This document shows positions 14,297 through 22,922 of a stretch of DNA of 42,363 nucleotides, piece after piece. This DNA is from Ruminococcus sp. (GTDB lineage: Bacteria > Bacillota > Clostridia > Oscillospirales > Ruminococcaceae): the NCBI GenBank assembly GCA_017622925.1, contig JAGAQC010000037.1, positions 1-42,363 on the forward strand. The letters are read 5' to 3'. The number at the start of each line of letters is the position of its first letter. The stretch's first letter is position 1. The notes beneath the pieces are model-generated. The model was not told where the DNA came from, did not search any database, and saw only the letters and a program-made list of their open reading frames with translations. A program made the position numbers and the translations under genes.

Positions 14297-15070
14297 CTAC
14301 CGTCTTCTTCGGTATTCGCTCGGCGTACAGCCCATATGCTGCCGAAACTGTCTCATAAAATACGATTCGCTTTCATAGCCGCATTTTTCGGCGATAACGT
14401 TCACTGAAAGCTCCGTTTCAAGCAGCAGCTCGCAGGCATAGGACAAGCGGCTTTTTATAGCGTCCTGCCGAAAGGTCACGCCGAACGCCGCCATGTATAT
14501 CCTGTGAAAATACGTTCTGCTCACAGCCAACCGCCTGCACAGCTTATCCACGGACAAATTTACAACGGGATTGTCGTACATTTCACGCCGTATCTCCTTT
14601 AGCTGCGGATACCTCGGCACATCGTTTTCAGCCTTTTCAACGCCGCATACAGCCTCCTCCATAGATATGAGGATTATACGCAGATAAAGCTCGCAAAGCT
14701 CCGCCCTGCGCCTGCCGTTAGTCCGACAGTGCATATCGAGATTTTTTATCGCTTCTGCAATGGCGTAGTCGTCGTATATCTCAACAGGCGTATTCAGCGG
14801 AATTTCAAGACCTTTTATATACTCCTCAGCGGTGGACGACGGTCGGAACTCCACAAGGTCGTATTTCAGACCCTTGCTGCCCGTCCCACGAAAACGTCTG
14901 CTTATGCCGCCCTCGTAGAGTATCGCCGCGCCTTTGGCAAACGCCCTGTCTATGCCGCCTATTGTAAATATCACGGGACTTCTGAACAGATAAAAGCAAT
15001 GCTCCTGAACGGTATTCCCTTTTATATCTGCGGAACGGCTTTCGGCAGTCTTGATTTTCGTGATCTTCAT
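14297..15070 (-). CDS. AraC-family transcriptional regulator
   Basis: The 257-aa protein has an N-terminal cupin-like sensing half (about 1-140, with FTIGGIDRAFAKGAAILYEGG and LKYDLVEF strands) and a C-terminal AraC double HTH (about 160-255: LSVDKLCRRLAVSRTYFHRIYMAAFG and LSVNVIAEKCGYESESYFMRQFRQHMGCTPSEYR). ATG 15070 has GGAGGA at 8-nt spacing; an in-frame start further upstream lacks a site. It has its own terminator. The effector is probably a sugar or sugar derivative by family, and the targets are unknown. Multi-hairpin repeat copy 2 lies immediately upstream, in the gap to the transketolase genes. Confidence 0.9.
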   Translation of the reverse strand: MKITKIKTAESRSADIKGNTVQEHCFYLFRSPVIFTIGGIDRAFAKGAAILYEGGISRRFRGTGSKGLKYDLVEFRPSSTAEEYIKGLEIPLNTPVEIYDDYAIAEAIKNLDMHCRTNGRRRAELCELYLRIILISMEEAVCGVEKAENDVPRYPQLKEIRREMYDNPVVNLSVDKLCRRLAVSRTYFHRIYMAAFGVTFRQDAIKSRLSYACELLLETELSVNVIAEKCGYESESYFMRQFRQHMGCTPSEYRRRR

Positions 15071-15103
15071 GAGCGCTGTCCTCCGATTAAGATTACACAA
15101 ATA

Positions 15104-15278
15104 AGGGAACGCCCTCTCTTGCAGGGCGTTCCCTCTTTCAAAACAGTCCTATGGACTGTTTTGAAATTCACCCTTTGCGGAGCGCTTAACGCTTTGTGGG
15201 ATGCTGTCCCACACCCTGCCAGAGGCGCTGCCTCTGGACTCCGCCAAAGGGACACCGTCCCTTTGGAATCCCGATGTT
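15104..15278 (+). repeat. Multi-hairpin repeat, copy 2
   Basis: Stems: 15104-15115/15123-15134 (12 bp), 15136-15149/15153-15166 (14 bp, 3-nt loop), AGCG/CGCT, TGTGGGA/TCCCACA (15195-15213), CCAGAGGC/GCCTCTGG (15219-15237) and CCAAAGGGAC/GTCCCTTTGG (15244-15266). The right end overlaps the stop codon of the transketolase C-terminal subunit (15277-15279). No T-run follows any stem on either strand, so it does not look like a terminator. Confidence 0.9.
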
Positions 15279-16245
15279 AGTCCGCTTTAGCTGTTTTAAA
15301 CTTAAGAGAAATAGCTTCTCTTACTTTTTTGACGATATTATCGGCGGAAAGTCCGAATTCTTTCAGAAGATCGACAGCAGGACCCGAATGACCGAATTCA
15401 TCGTTTACGCCTATCTTCACTACGGGAACGGGGCAGCACTCCGTAACAGCTTCGGCTACGGCAGAACCAAGTCCACCGATAACGCTGTGTTCCTCAGCCG
15501 TAACAATAACGCCCGTTTCCTTTGCGCACTTGCAGATAAGCTCCTTGTCGAGGGGCTTTATTGTATGGATATTTACGACCCTTACGGAAATTCCCTCGGC
15601 TTCGAGAGTTTTTGCAGCTTCAAGAGCCTCGTTTACCATAAGTCCCGTAGCGGCAACGGTAACGTCTGTTCCGTCTTTCAGGACAACGCCCTTGCCAAGC
15701 TCGAATTTATATGTCTCGGCGTCGTTGATTATCGGAACGGCAAGTCGTCCGAAACGCATATAAACAGGACCGTTGAAGTCCAAAGCAGCTCTTACAGCCG
15801 CACGAGCCTCAACATCGTCGCAGGGATTTATAACAGTCATGCCGGGTATCGTCCTCATAAGGGCAATATCCTCGTTGCACTGGTGAGTCGCTCCGTCCTC
15901 GCCTACGGAGATGCCTGCGTGAGTTGCGCCTATTTTTACGTTAAGATGAGGATAGCCGATAGAATTGCGGACTATTTCATAAGCTCGGCCTGCTGCAAAC
16001 ATAGCGAAAGTGCTTGCAAAGGGTATCTTTCCGCTTGCCGCAAGTCCTGCCGCCACGCCCATCATATTGGCTTCGGCAATTCCGCAGTCGAAAAAGCGGT
16101 CGGGATAGGCTTTCTTGAAAATACCTGTTTTTGTAGCCGCAGCAAGGTCGGCGTCAAGCACGACCAGATCCTTATATTCCTCGGCAAGGTCTCTCAGCGC
16201 CTCGCCGTAGCTTTCTCTTGTAGCCTTTTTGATAACGTCTGCCAT
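15277..16245 (-). CDS. Transketolase, C-terminal subunit
   Basis: Pyrimidine-binding and C-terminal half of a split transketolase, which moves two-carbon ketol units in the non-oxidative pentose phosphate pathway. The 322 residues show the Transket_pyr core: DLVVLDADLAAATKTG, RFFDCGIAEANMMGVAAGLA (the Glu that activates thiamine diphosphate lies in IAEANM), PFASTFAMFAAGRAYE and THAGISVGEDGATHQ. The C-terminal domain runs from about 190 (VTVAATGLMVNEALEAA, EEHSVIGGLGSAVAE). Its start is 4 nt after the stop of the N-terminal subunit gene, with GGAGG inside that gene's last codons, so the two are coupled. Split transketolases are normal in Clostridia. Confidence 0.95.
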   Translation of the reverse strand: MADVIKKATRESYGEALRDLAEEYKDLVVLDADLAAATKTGIFKKAYPDRFFDCGIAEANMMGVAAGLAASGKIPFASTFAMFAAGRAYEIVRNSIGYPHLNVKIGATHAGISVGEDGATHQCNEDIALMRTIPGMTVINPCDDVEARAAVRAALDFNGPVYMRFGRLAVPIINDAETYKFELGKGVVLKDGTDVTVAATGLMVNEALEAAKTLEAEGISVRVVNIHTIKPLDKELICKCAKETGVIVTAEEHSVIGGLGSAVAEAVTECCPVPVVKIGVNDEFGHSGPAVDLLKEFGLSADNIVKKVREAISLKFKTAKAD

Positions 16246-16249
16246 TGCC

Positions 16250-17089
16250 TTAGTCCTCCAATTCCTTTAACTGCGCGTTAAGCTCAGCCATTGCCTGATC
16301 GTACTGTTCCTTGTTGGGAGCTGTGCCGTGCCAGCCTACCTGATCTTCCATGAAGGACACGCCCTTGCCCTTTGTGGACTTCTGAACAATTGCGACAGGC
16401 TTTCCCGTAACCGTTTCAGCCTCGGCGAAAGCAGCTTCGATACTGTCGAAATCGTGAGCGTCCATAGTAATGACATGCCAGCCGAACGCTGCGAATTTAT
16501 CTGTAATAGGCTCGGGAGAACATACCTCCGTGATCTTTCCGTCAATTTGCAGACCGTTGTTATCGACTATTGCAACGAGATTGTCAAGCTTGTAATGAGC
16601 GGCAAACATAGCAGCCTCCCAGACCTGACCCTCCTCTATTTCGCCGTCGCCAAGTATAGAGTACACTTTATACGCTTTGTTATCGAGCTTGCCTGCGAGA
16701 GCCATACCTGCCGCCGCGGAAATTCCCTGTCCCAAAGAGCCGCTTGACATGTCAACGCCGGGAATGTGGATACAAGGGTGACCCTGAAGCATTGCGCCTA
16801 TGTGACGCAGCGATTTAAGCTCCTCCTCGGGAAAATAGCCTTTCTGAGCAAGAACGGAGTAAAGCGCAGGGGCGGTATGTCCCTTTGAAAGCACAAAACG
16901 GTCTCTGTCGGAATTATCGGGGTTTGCAGGGTCAACGTTCATTTTTGCGAAGTACAGATATGTCAGTGTGTCGCTGATAGACAGCGAGCCGCCGGGATGA
17001 CCCGATTTTGCGTTATAAGTTCCCTCGATAACGCCCATTCTTACCTTGCAGGCAATTTTCTGCAAATTCTTTTTCATTGCTGCGTCCAT
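16250..17089 (-). CDS. Transketolase, N-terminal subunit
   Basis: Thiamine-diphosphate-binding half of the split enzyme, 279 aa. It shows AKSGHPGGSLS, FVLSKGHTAPALYSVLA, MSSGSLGQGISAAAGMAL and the ThDP motif ILGDGEIEEGQVWEA...AIVDNNGLQ. ATG 17089 follows GGAGG (17095-17099) by 5 nt; an in-frame ATG at 17101 overlaps that site and is rejected. It follows the HAD gene by 12 bp, so HAD-tktN-tktC are likely one transcript. Pairing with the downstream C-terminal subunit gives the active heterodimer (known for the family). Confidence 0.95.
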   Translation of the reverse strand: MDAAMKKNLQKIACKVRMGVIEGTYNAKSGHPGGSLSISDTLTYLYFAKMNVDPANPDNSDRDRFVLSKGHTAPALYSVLAQKGYFPEEELKSLRHIGAMLQGHPCIHIPGVDMSSGSLGQGISAAAGMALAGKLDNKAYKVYSILGDGEIEEGQVWEAAMFAAHYKLDNLVAIVDNNGLQIDGKITEVCSPEPITDKFAAFGWHVITMDAHDFDSIEAAFAEAETVTGKPVAIVQKSTKGKGVSFMEDQVGWHGTAPNKEQYDQAMAELNAQLKELED

Positions 17090-17101
17090 ATTAACCTCCA
17101 T

Positions 17102-17929
17102 TTATACGTTTATAGTATTGCAATTTGCAAATATGTGATCTATAAGCTCTGCCACCGCGCCCTCGTCATTCGTTCTGCCGAGGACAATATCGGCGGCGTT
17201 TTTTACCGTTTCTTCGGCGTTTGCAGGACACGCTCCGATGTCCGCCGCCTTTATCATTTCAAGGTCGTTGTCAAAATCGCCTATAGAAACGAACGTAAAG
17301 TCCTCCATTCCCTCCAAACGGCGATATTCCTCCAAAGCAGTCCCCTTGCTGATACCTTTCGGGAGCATTTCAAGGAATATTTCAGAGGACTTCACAAAAT
17401 CGACCTCTTTTTCATACCCGAGCTGACGCACCAAAAGCTCCAGATTCGGCACGTCCTCGGGAGCAAGAGCGAAAAGGACTTTCAGCCAGCCGCCCTCGGG
17501 TATCTCCGTAATGTCCTTATAATGCGGAGTAATGCCGCACAGACGTGTATGGAGCTGCTGATATTCCGTATTGCTGAAAACATATGTACCCTCGGCGGTC
17601 AGGACTTCGCCGCCGACCTCGGGCATAAGTCTCAGTATCTCGGCGGTCATGGTTCGCGCAGTATCGGGAAGCGGATGCGAGCTGAGAAGCTTCCCCTTGC
17701 CGTAATCGTATATCGCTCCGCCGTTATACATTATTATCGGCTCACGCAGGTCAATTATGCTTCGGTACTGCTCAAAGGACTGTATCGTTCTGCCCGTGGC
17801 GACCGTGAATCTGCCGCCCATTGCGATAAACCTGTCTAACGCCGCTCTGTCGGTATCGTTTATCTGTTTTCGGGAATTAAGGAGAGTTCCGTCCATGTCG
17901 CTCAGCAAGATAGTTTTGTTAATATCCAT
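17102..17929 (-). CDS. Cof-type HAD-superfamily phosphatase
   Basis: The 275-aa protein belongs to the Cof/YidA class of HAD hydrolases, which dephosphorylate sugar phosphates and related small metabolites. Visible motifs: I, LLSDMDGTLL with nucleophile D11 and acid/base D13; II, TVATGRT; III, a Lys in GISKGTAL; IV, SIGDFDNDLEMI. The C2B cap lies between motifs II and III (about 85-190). The C-terminus has AADIVLGRTNDEGAVAELI, typical of the family. It is followed directly by the transketolase pair, which may hint at a pentose-phosphate link, but substrates of this class cannot be read from sequence. Its upstream gap is filled by the long-hairpin element 17941-18100. Confidence 0.92.
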   Translation of the reverse strand: MDINKTILLSDMDGTLLNSRKQINDTDRAALDRFIAMGGRFTVATGRTIQSFEQYRSIIDLREPIIMYNGGAIYDYGKGKLLSSHPLPDTARTMTAEILRLMPEVGGEVLTAEGTYVFSNTEYQQLHTRLCGITPHYKDITEIPEGGWLKVLFALAPEDVPNLELLVRQLGYEKEVDFVKSSEIFLEMLPKGISKGTALEEYRRLEGMEDFTFVSIGDFDNDLEMIKAADIGACPANAEETVKNAADIVLGRTNDEGAVAELIDHIFANCNTINV

Positions 17930-17940
17930 GGCGTTCCCTG

Positions 17941-18100
17941 AGGAACTATGCAGAGATAAGTTGTGAATTTATACGCAGGATCGCTTGTTCTGTGCAAGGC
18001 ACACAACCGCAGGAATACTTTTTGTATTTCAAGGTTGCGTAACGCAGCACAGGGCAAATGAGACAAGCATAAATTTGCAAGTTATTTCTGCATAGTTCCT
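17941..18100. repeat. Long-hairpin MITE-like element A
   Basis: Terminal arms 17941-17972 and 18069-18100 are inverted repeats matching at 28 of 32 positions, starting aggaactatgcaga. The interior carries smaller palindromes (GCGTTACGC near 18040; AATAC/GTATT at the centre). It lies between rluD and the HAD gene, and its right arm overlaps the rluD stop codon (18099-18101). No protein is encoded. Size, terminal repeats and position suggest a non-autonomous insertion element. Confidence 0.75.
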
Positions 18101-19013
18101 ATATCCTTTCCAATTTGTTTATAATTGTAACGAAATATTCGGGCAGTTCGCTTGTAAATTCCATGTATTCGCCCGTTGAGGGGTGAATAAATCCGATTTT
18201 TCTCGCATGGAGACACTGACCCTCGATACCCTTATACGGCTTGCCGTACACGTCGTCGCCCAACACGGGGTGACCTATGTAAGCCATATGAACACGTATC
18301 TGATGAGTACGCCCCGTTTCAAGGCGGCAGCGGATTCGGGCATAGCCGCCGTACTGCTTTATCACGCTGTAGTGAGTTACGGCGTTCCGTGAATTTTCAG
18401 CCGTTACGCACATTTTCTTGCGGTCGGTCTTGTGACGTCCTATAGGAGCGTTGACCGTTCCCTCGGTATCCTTGAAATATCCGCTCGCCACAGCCTCGTA
18501 CTCACGGGTGAAGCTGTGAGCTTTTATCTGCTCGGATAAATGCAGATGAGCCTTGTCGTTCTTTGCGACTATCAGAAGTCCGCTCGTATTCTTGTCGATA
18601 CGGTGAACTATTCCGGGACGTATAACGCCGTTTATCCCCGAAAGACTGTCTCCGCAGTAATAAAGCAGGGCGTTCACCAAAGTTCCGTGGTAGTTCCCGT
18701 GAGCAGGGTGAACGACCATTCCTTTCGGCTTGTTGACGACCAGCAGATCGCCGTCCTCATAAACTATATCGAGGGGAATATTTTCGGGAACAGCCTCCAT
18801 AGGCTCAGGCTCGGGCAGTTCAACGGAAATTTTCTCGCTACCTTTTATCCTGTAATTCTTGCTAACGCTTTTTCCGTCGGCAGTCACGGCGTTTTTGGAA
18901 ATTATGCCTTGAACTGCCGAACGTGTAAGCTCCGCAATATAGTCCGAAATATACTTGTCGATACGCTTTCCGCAGTCCTCGGGCGTACATTCAAGAGTTA
19001 TAAACTCACTCAT
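18099..19013 (-). CDS. rluD: RluA/RluD-family rRNA pseudouridine synthase
   Basis: The 304-aa protein has an N-terminal S4 RNA-binding domain (about 12-75, GKRIDKYISDYIAELTRSAVQGIISKNAVTADG) and the PseudoU_synth_2 domain with HRIDKNTSGLLIVAKND, whose Asp is catalytic, and GRTHQIRVHMAYIGHPVLGD. It probably modifies 23S rRNA uridines in the RluD/YlyB manner. ATG 19013 is chosen because it overlaps the lspA stop by 8 nt behind GAGGTTGAGGAAA; an in-frame ATG upstream would give a basic tail unlike the family. The order lspA-rluD matches lspA-ylyB of Bacillus. Confidence 0.95.
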   Translation of the reverse strand: MSEFITLECTPEDCGKRIDKYISDYIAELTRSAVQGIISKNAVTADGKSVSKNYRIKGSEKISVELPEPEPMEAVPENIPLDIVYEDGDLLVVNKPKGMVVHPAHGNYHGTLVNALLYYCGDSLSGINGVIRPGIVHRIDKNTSGLLIVAKNDKAHLHLSEQIKAHSFTREYEAVASGYFKDTEGTVNAPIGRHKTDRKKMCVTAENSRNAVTHYSVIKQYGGYARIRCRLETGRTHQIRVHMAYIGHPVLGDDVYGKPYKGIEGQCLHARKIGFIHPSTGEYMEFTSELPEYFVTIINKLERI

Positions 19014-19512
19014 TTTCCTCAACCTCAGCCGCCGCTTTTTTCGCCTTTTCTTTCTTAGGCTCGATAAAGATAACATAAATAATTATCAGTATAAAGGCGC
19101 AGGTCACGCATATATCGGCAACGTTGAAAATTGCAAAGTGAAACATCTTGAACTCGAACATGTCCACGACATAGCCGAAGCGAATGCGGTCGATAAGATT
19201 TCCTATCCCGCCCGCAACAAAAAGCATGATAGTCCAACCCATGAACTTCGATTTCTTCAATGCGCCGAACATTGCGATTATTCCGGCTATCACCACCAAC
19301 GACGTAAAGCCGACAAGAAACCACCGCTGTCCCGACATGCTGCCGAATATCGCTCCGTCATTTTCAAGATAGGTCAGGTCGAGAATGTCAAAGTCGCCGA
19401 TATGAAGAAAATCCATGCTTCCTACAGGCTGAAGTGTATGGACTGCCCAGTATTTCACAAGCTGATCCGCTCCTATCAGAACGAGCGCAGCAATAACAAG
19501 CAGTATGCTCAT
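19006..19512 (-). CDS. lspA: Prolipoprotein signal peptidase (signal peptidase II)
   Basis: Membrane aspartyl protease that removes signal peptides from diacylated prolipoproteins. The 168 aa have four membrane segments (ILLVIAALVLIGAD; WFLVGFTSLVVIAGIIAMFG; GWTIMLFVAGGIGNLID; CVTCAFILIIIYVIFI). Catalytic Asp residues lie in GGIGNLIDRIRFGYVVDMF and NVADICV, and the ENDGAIFG motif is present. The tail is Lys/Glu-rich. ATG 19512 has AAAGGAAA at good spacing. It would process the lipoproteins predicted in this window (11466, 33312, 34514). Confidence 0.96.
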   Translation of the reverse strand: MSILLVIAALVLIGADQLVKYWAVHTLQPVGSMDFLHIGDFDILDLTYLENDGAIFGSMSGQRWFLVGFTSLVVIAGIIAMFGALKKSKFMGWTIMLFVAGGIGNLIDRIRFGYVVDMFEFKMFHFAIFNVADICVTCAFILIIIYVIFIEPKKEKAKKAAAEVEENE

Positions 19513-19530
19513 ATTTTTCCTTTCAAGCTT

Positions 19531-19558
19531 ATTGCCTGCCGCTACAGCAACAGGCAAT
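19531..19558 (-). other. Intra-operon hairpin between ileS and lspA
   Basis: ATTGCCTG (19531-19538) pairs with CAGGCAAT (19551-19558), 12-nt loop, no T-run, about 20 nt upstream of the lspA start. Possible mRNA processing or stability structure. Confidence 0.45.
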
Positions 19559-19572
19559 ATATAGTAACACTA

Positions 19573-22338
19573 CTATTCTATAGTGACCGCGCATCTCTCG
19601 CAAAGGGAGGGGTGAGCGGCGTTAGTTCCGACATACTTTGAATAGCACCAGCATCTCTCGCACTTTCCGCCCTCTGCCGCTTCAACAGCAAAGACCGTAT
19701 CGCCCTCGCCCTTTTCAACGGCAACATCGGAAACGATAAGTATTTCCTTGAGCTGCTCTGCAAGAGAAACATAGCGGTCGTAGTCGGCGTCAGCCTTGAT
19801 AACTACTTTAGCTTCAAGGGACTTTCCGATCGTCTTGGCATTTCTTGCTTCTTCAAGAGACTTGTTGGCAGCCTCACGCACGCCGTATATGAAGTTCCAC
19901 TTTTCAACGAAAGCGTCGTCGTATGAAAGTCCCGACTTTTCGGGCATCTGATTGAGGAACACGCTCTCCTTGTCGTCCTCCGAGCCGTGAGGCATGAACT
20001 GCCATATCTCCTCAGCCGTGAACGAAATTATAGGAGCTGCAAGACGCGTCAACGCGCTCAGTATACGGTACATAACGGTCTGAGCGGCGCGGCGTACCTC
20101 GGAATCCTCCTTTTCGCAGTAAAGCCTGTCCTTGATAATATCGAGATAGAAGTTCGACATATCAACAACGCAGAAATTATGGATAGCATGAAAAGCGATA
20201 TGGAAATCGTACTTTTCGTAGCCCTCCTTGACCGTGTCGATAAGGGAATCGAGCTTCATCATCGCCCACTTGTCAAGCTCGGTGAGCTTATCGTCGGAAA
20301 CGCAGTCCTTATCGGGGTCAAATCCGCTGCCGTTGCCGAGATTGCCGAGGATATATCTTGCCGTATTTCTGATCTTCTTGTAAGCGTCCGAAAGCTGACT
20401 CAAAATAGTCTTGGATATTCTGATGTCGCTGTGATAGTCCGAAGAAGCTACCCAAAGACGAAGTATATCCGCGCCGTACTGGTCTGTTATCTCCTGCGGG
20501 TCTATGCCGTTTCCGAGAGATTTGTGCATTACCTTGCCCTCGCCGTCAACTACCCAGCCGTGAGTGCATACAGCCTTATAGGGCGCGCAGCCGTGGTATA
20601 CAACAGACGTAAGAAGCGACGACTGGAACCAACCTCTGTACTGGTCTGCTCCCTCAAGATAGAGGTCGGCAGGAAAGCTGAGACTGTCAAACTGCTCCAT
20701 TACGGAAGTATGCGAAACGCCGCTGTCGAACCATACGTCCATAATGTCGTATTCCTTGGTAAATTCGCCGCAGCCGCACTCGCATTTCACGGTATCTGGG
20801 ATAAACTCGCAGGCTTCCTTAGTCCACCATGCGTCCGAACCCTCCTTGCGGAACAGGTCGGCGATAGCCTTGATAGTTTCGTCCGTATATATCGGCTTTC
20901 CGCAGTCCTTACAGTAAATAACGGGTATCGGCACGCCCCACGTTCTCTGACGGCTGATACACCAGTCGGAACGGTCACGAACCATGCCTTTAATGCGTTC
21001 CTCGCCCCACTCGGGTATCCATTGAACGTCCTCAATAGCCTTGACCGCCTCGTCCTTGAAGCCGTTTACGGAACAGAACCACTGCTCTGTAGCTCGGTAA
21101 ATAATAGGACTGTTGCAGCGCCAGCAATGAGGATACTGGTGGACGATCTTCTGCGTTGCAAGCATTGCGCCTAACTCGGTAAGCTTTGCGGCGATAGCCT
21201 TGTTTGCTTCGTCCGTATCCATGCCCTCGAATTCGCCTGCTTCGGCTGTCTGTTTTCCCTTTGAGTCAACGCATACGATTATTCCGATGTCGTCGTAGTT
21301 CTTGCAGACCTCAAAGTCCTCGACGCCGTAGCCGGGAGCTGTGTGAACGCAGCCTGTACCGCTTTCAAGAGTTACATGGTCTCCCACGATTATCGGCGAC
21401 GGACGGTCGTAGAGGGGGTGCTTCGTTTTCATGCCCTCAAGCTCTGCGCCCGTAAAGATATGCTCGGTAGTATAGTCCGTGATTCCGGCAGTCTCCATAG
21501 TTGTGCGGACAAGCTCCTCCGCCATGACGTAGTATTCGCCGTTAGCCTTAACAAGGGTATAATTGTACTCAGGACCAAGGCATATAGCGAGGTTGCCGGG
21601 GATAGTCCATGTGGTTGTCGTCCAGATAACGAAGTATATTTTGGACAGATCAAGCCCTAAATTCGTGAAAATGCCCTTATCGTCCGTTACGTTGAATTTT
21701 ACATAGATAGAATAGCAGGGATCGTTGGAATACTCGATCTCAGCCTCGGCAAGAGCCGTATTGCAGTCGGGACACCAGTACACGGGCTTCAGACCCTTGT
21801 ACATATAGCCTCTCTTAGCCATTTCGCCGAAAACCTCTACCTGACGCGCCTCATAGTCGGGACGCAGAGTGAGATACGGATAATCGTAATCGCCGAGAGA
21901 ACCGAGTCTCTTGAACTGCTTCATCTGATTTGCAACATGTGTCATAGCGTAATCATGACAGTGCTTTCTCAGCTCTACGGGAGGGATAGCGCCGTTTTCC
22001 ACGCCGATAGCCTTCATTGCTTTAAGCTCGATAGGCAGACCGTGAGTGTCCCAGCCGGGGACATAGGGAGCTTGAAAGCCGCTCATGTTTTTATATTTAA
22101 CAATAAAGTCCTTCAAGGTCTTGTTAAGAGCCGTTCCGAGGTGGATCTCTCCGTTCGCATAGGGAGGTCCGTCGTGCAGAATGAACGTGGGCTTGCCCGC
22201 ATTCTTTTCGATCATTTTATAGTAGAGTCTGCCGCTCTCCCATTTTTCGAGGGTCTCAGGCTCTCTTTTAGGCAGATTTCCGCGCATTGGGAAGTCTGTT
22301 TTCGGTAAATTAAGAGTTGAATTGTAATCCTGTGCCAT
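19573..22338 (-). CDS. ileS: Isoleucyl-tRNA synthetase
   Basis: Charges tRNA-Ile with isoleucine. The 921 aa match the usual bacterial length. The class I HIGH motif is in PPYANGEIHLGTALNK (about 57-72). The editing CP1 domain covers about 200-390 (TTTTWTIPGNLAICLGP; GTGCVHTAPGYGVEDF). The KMSKS region reads EGKVMHKSLGN (about 600), with V-M-H-K-S in place of K-M-S-K-S, keeping the second Lys and Ser. The anticodon-binding domain follows, and the C-terminal zinc finger has CERCWCYSKY and CERC. It is 21 bp downstream of divIVA with no T-box between them, so any T-box control would act further upstream. The order divIVA-ileS-lspA is the Bacillota norm. Confidence 0.98.
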   Translation of the reverse strand: MAQDYNSTLNLPKTDFPMRGNLPKREPETLEKWESGRLYYKMIEKNAGKPTFILHDGPPYANGEIHLGTALNKTLKDFIVKYKNMSGFQAPYVPGWDTHGLPIELKAMKAIGVENGAIPPVELRKHCHDYAMTHVANQMKQFKRLGSLGDYDYPYLTLRPDYEARQVEVFGEMAKRGYMYKGLKPVYWCPDCNTALAEAEIEYSNDPCYSIYVKFNVTDDKGIFTNLGLDLSKIYFVIWTTTTWTIPGNLAICLGPEYNYTLVKANGEYYVMAEELVRTTMETAGITDYTTEHIFTGAELEGMKTKHPLYDRPSPIIVGDHVTLESGTGCVHTAPGYGVEDFEVCKNYDDIGIIVCVDSKGKQTAEAGEFEGMDTDEANKAIAAKLTELGAMLATQKIVHQYPHCWRCNSPIIYRATEQWFCSVNGFKDEAVKAIEDVQWIPEWGEERIKGMVRDRSDWCISRQRTWGVPIPVIYCKDCGKPIYTDETIKAIADLFRKEGSDAWWTKEACEFIPDTVKCECGCGEFTKEYDIMDVWFDSGVSHTSVMEQFDSLSFPADLYLEGADQYRGWFQSSLLTSVVYHGCAPYKAVCTHGWVVDGEGKVMHKSLGNGIDPQEITDQYGADILRLWVASSDYHSDIRISKTILSQLSDAYKKIRNTARYILGNLGNGSGFDPDKDCVSDDKLTELDKWAMMKLDSLIDTVKEGYEKYDFHIAFHAIHNFCVVDMSNFYLDIIKDRLYCEKEDSEVRRAAQTVMYRILSALTRLAAPIISFTAEEIWQFMPHGSEDDKESVFLNQMPEKSGLSYDDAFVEKWNFIYGVREAANKSLEEARNAKTIGKSLEAKVVIKADADYDRYVSLAEQLKEILIVSDVAVEKGEGDTVFAVEAAEGGKCERCWCYSKYVGTNAAHPSLCERCAVTIE

Positions 22339-22359
22339 TATACCATTCCTTTAAGCGAA

Positions 22360-22911
22360 TTATTCTTCGTTTCCTGCCGCTACGGCTGCTGCGATCTCCT
22401 CAGCGGTTTCCGTAACATCGTAATCGTCGTCGTATGAATCGGGCATTGTGGAGATCATTTCAAGGTGAGACTTATACATATCGAAAAGGCTCTTCTTAAA
22501 TTCGGCGACCTGACGGCGAGCCTCTGTAAGGCTGTCCTTCTCCTTGGCTATTTCAAGGCGGTTTTTCTCCATAGCTTCGGCGTGCTGACGTACAGCCTCG
22601 TCCTCAAGCTCAGCAGCCTTTGCCTGAGCGGCGGCGATAATTTCCTCCGCCTTTGTATTGGCGTCGTTGATGACCTGATGACCCTGCTTCTGCGCGCCGA
22701 GGAGTGCGTCTTTAAGAGCGTCCTCGTCCTTCATATACTCTCTTACCTTATCGGCGAGTATCTGTATCTTGTTGTTAGCCTCGATGCGGTCACGCTCCAT
22801 TTCGTCAAGCTCAGCCTCCAACTGTGAAAGAAATTCGTCTATCTCCTCCTGCTTGTAGCCGAATGCAGCCTTTTCAAATCTTTTATTTCTCACATCTCTT
22901 GAAGTAATCAT
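22360..22911 (-). CDS. divIVA: DivIVA-family cell-division/polarity protein
   Basis: The 183-aa coiled-coil protein binds negatively curved membrane at septa and poles and recruits division or wall-synthesis factors. The N-terminal DivIVA domain is clear: MITSRDVRNKRFEKAAFGYKQEEIDEFL, with the conserved F.....GY...EVD-like pattern. Long heptad-rich coils follow (about 25-150), with an acidic C-terminal tail (DSYDDDYDVTETAEE). ATG 22911 is preferred over GTG 22920, since AGAGGTGA sits upstream of 22911 and overlaps the GTG. It lies 11 bp after ylmH, as in Gram-positive dcw-linked clusters. Confidence 0.95.
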   Translation of the reverse strand: MITSRDVRNKRFEKAAFGYKQEEIDEFLSQLEAELDEMERDRIEANNKIQILADKVREYMKDEDALKDALLGAQKQGHQVINDANTKAEEIIAAAQAKAAELEDEAVRQHAEAMEKNRLEIAKEKDSLTEARRQVAEFKKSLFDMYKSHLEMISTMPDSYDDDYDVTETAEEIAAAVAAGNEE

Positions 22912-22922
22912 AACCTTCACCT

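Noticed and set aside
15104-15278. Multi-hairpin repeats as intrinsic terminators
   Set aside because: None of the stems is followed by a T-run on either strand, and two copies lie between co-directional genes.
22339-22359. T-box leader for ileS
   Set aside because: Only 21 bp separate divIVA from ileS, and no T-box structure is present upstream.
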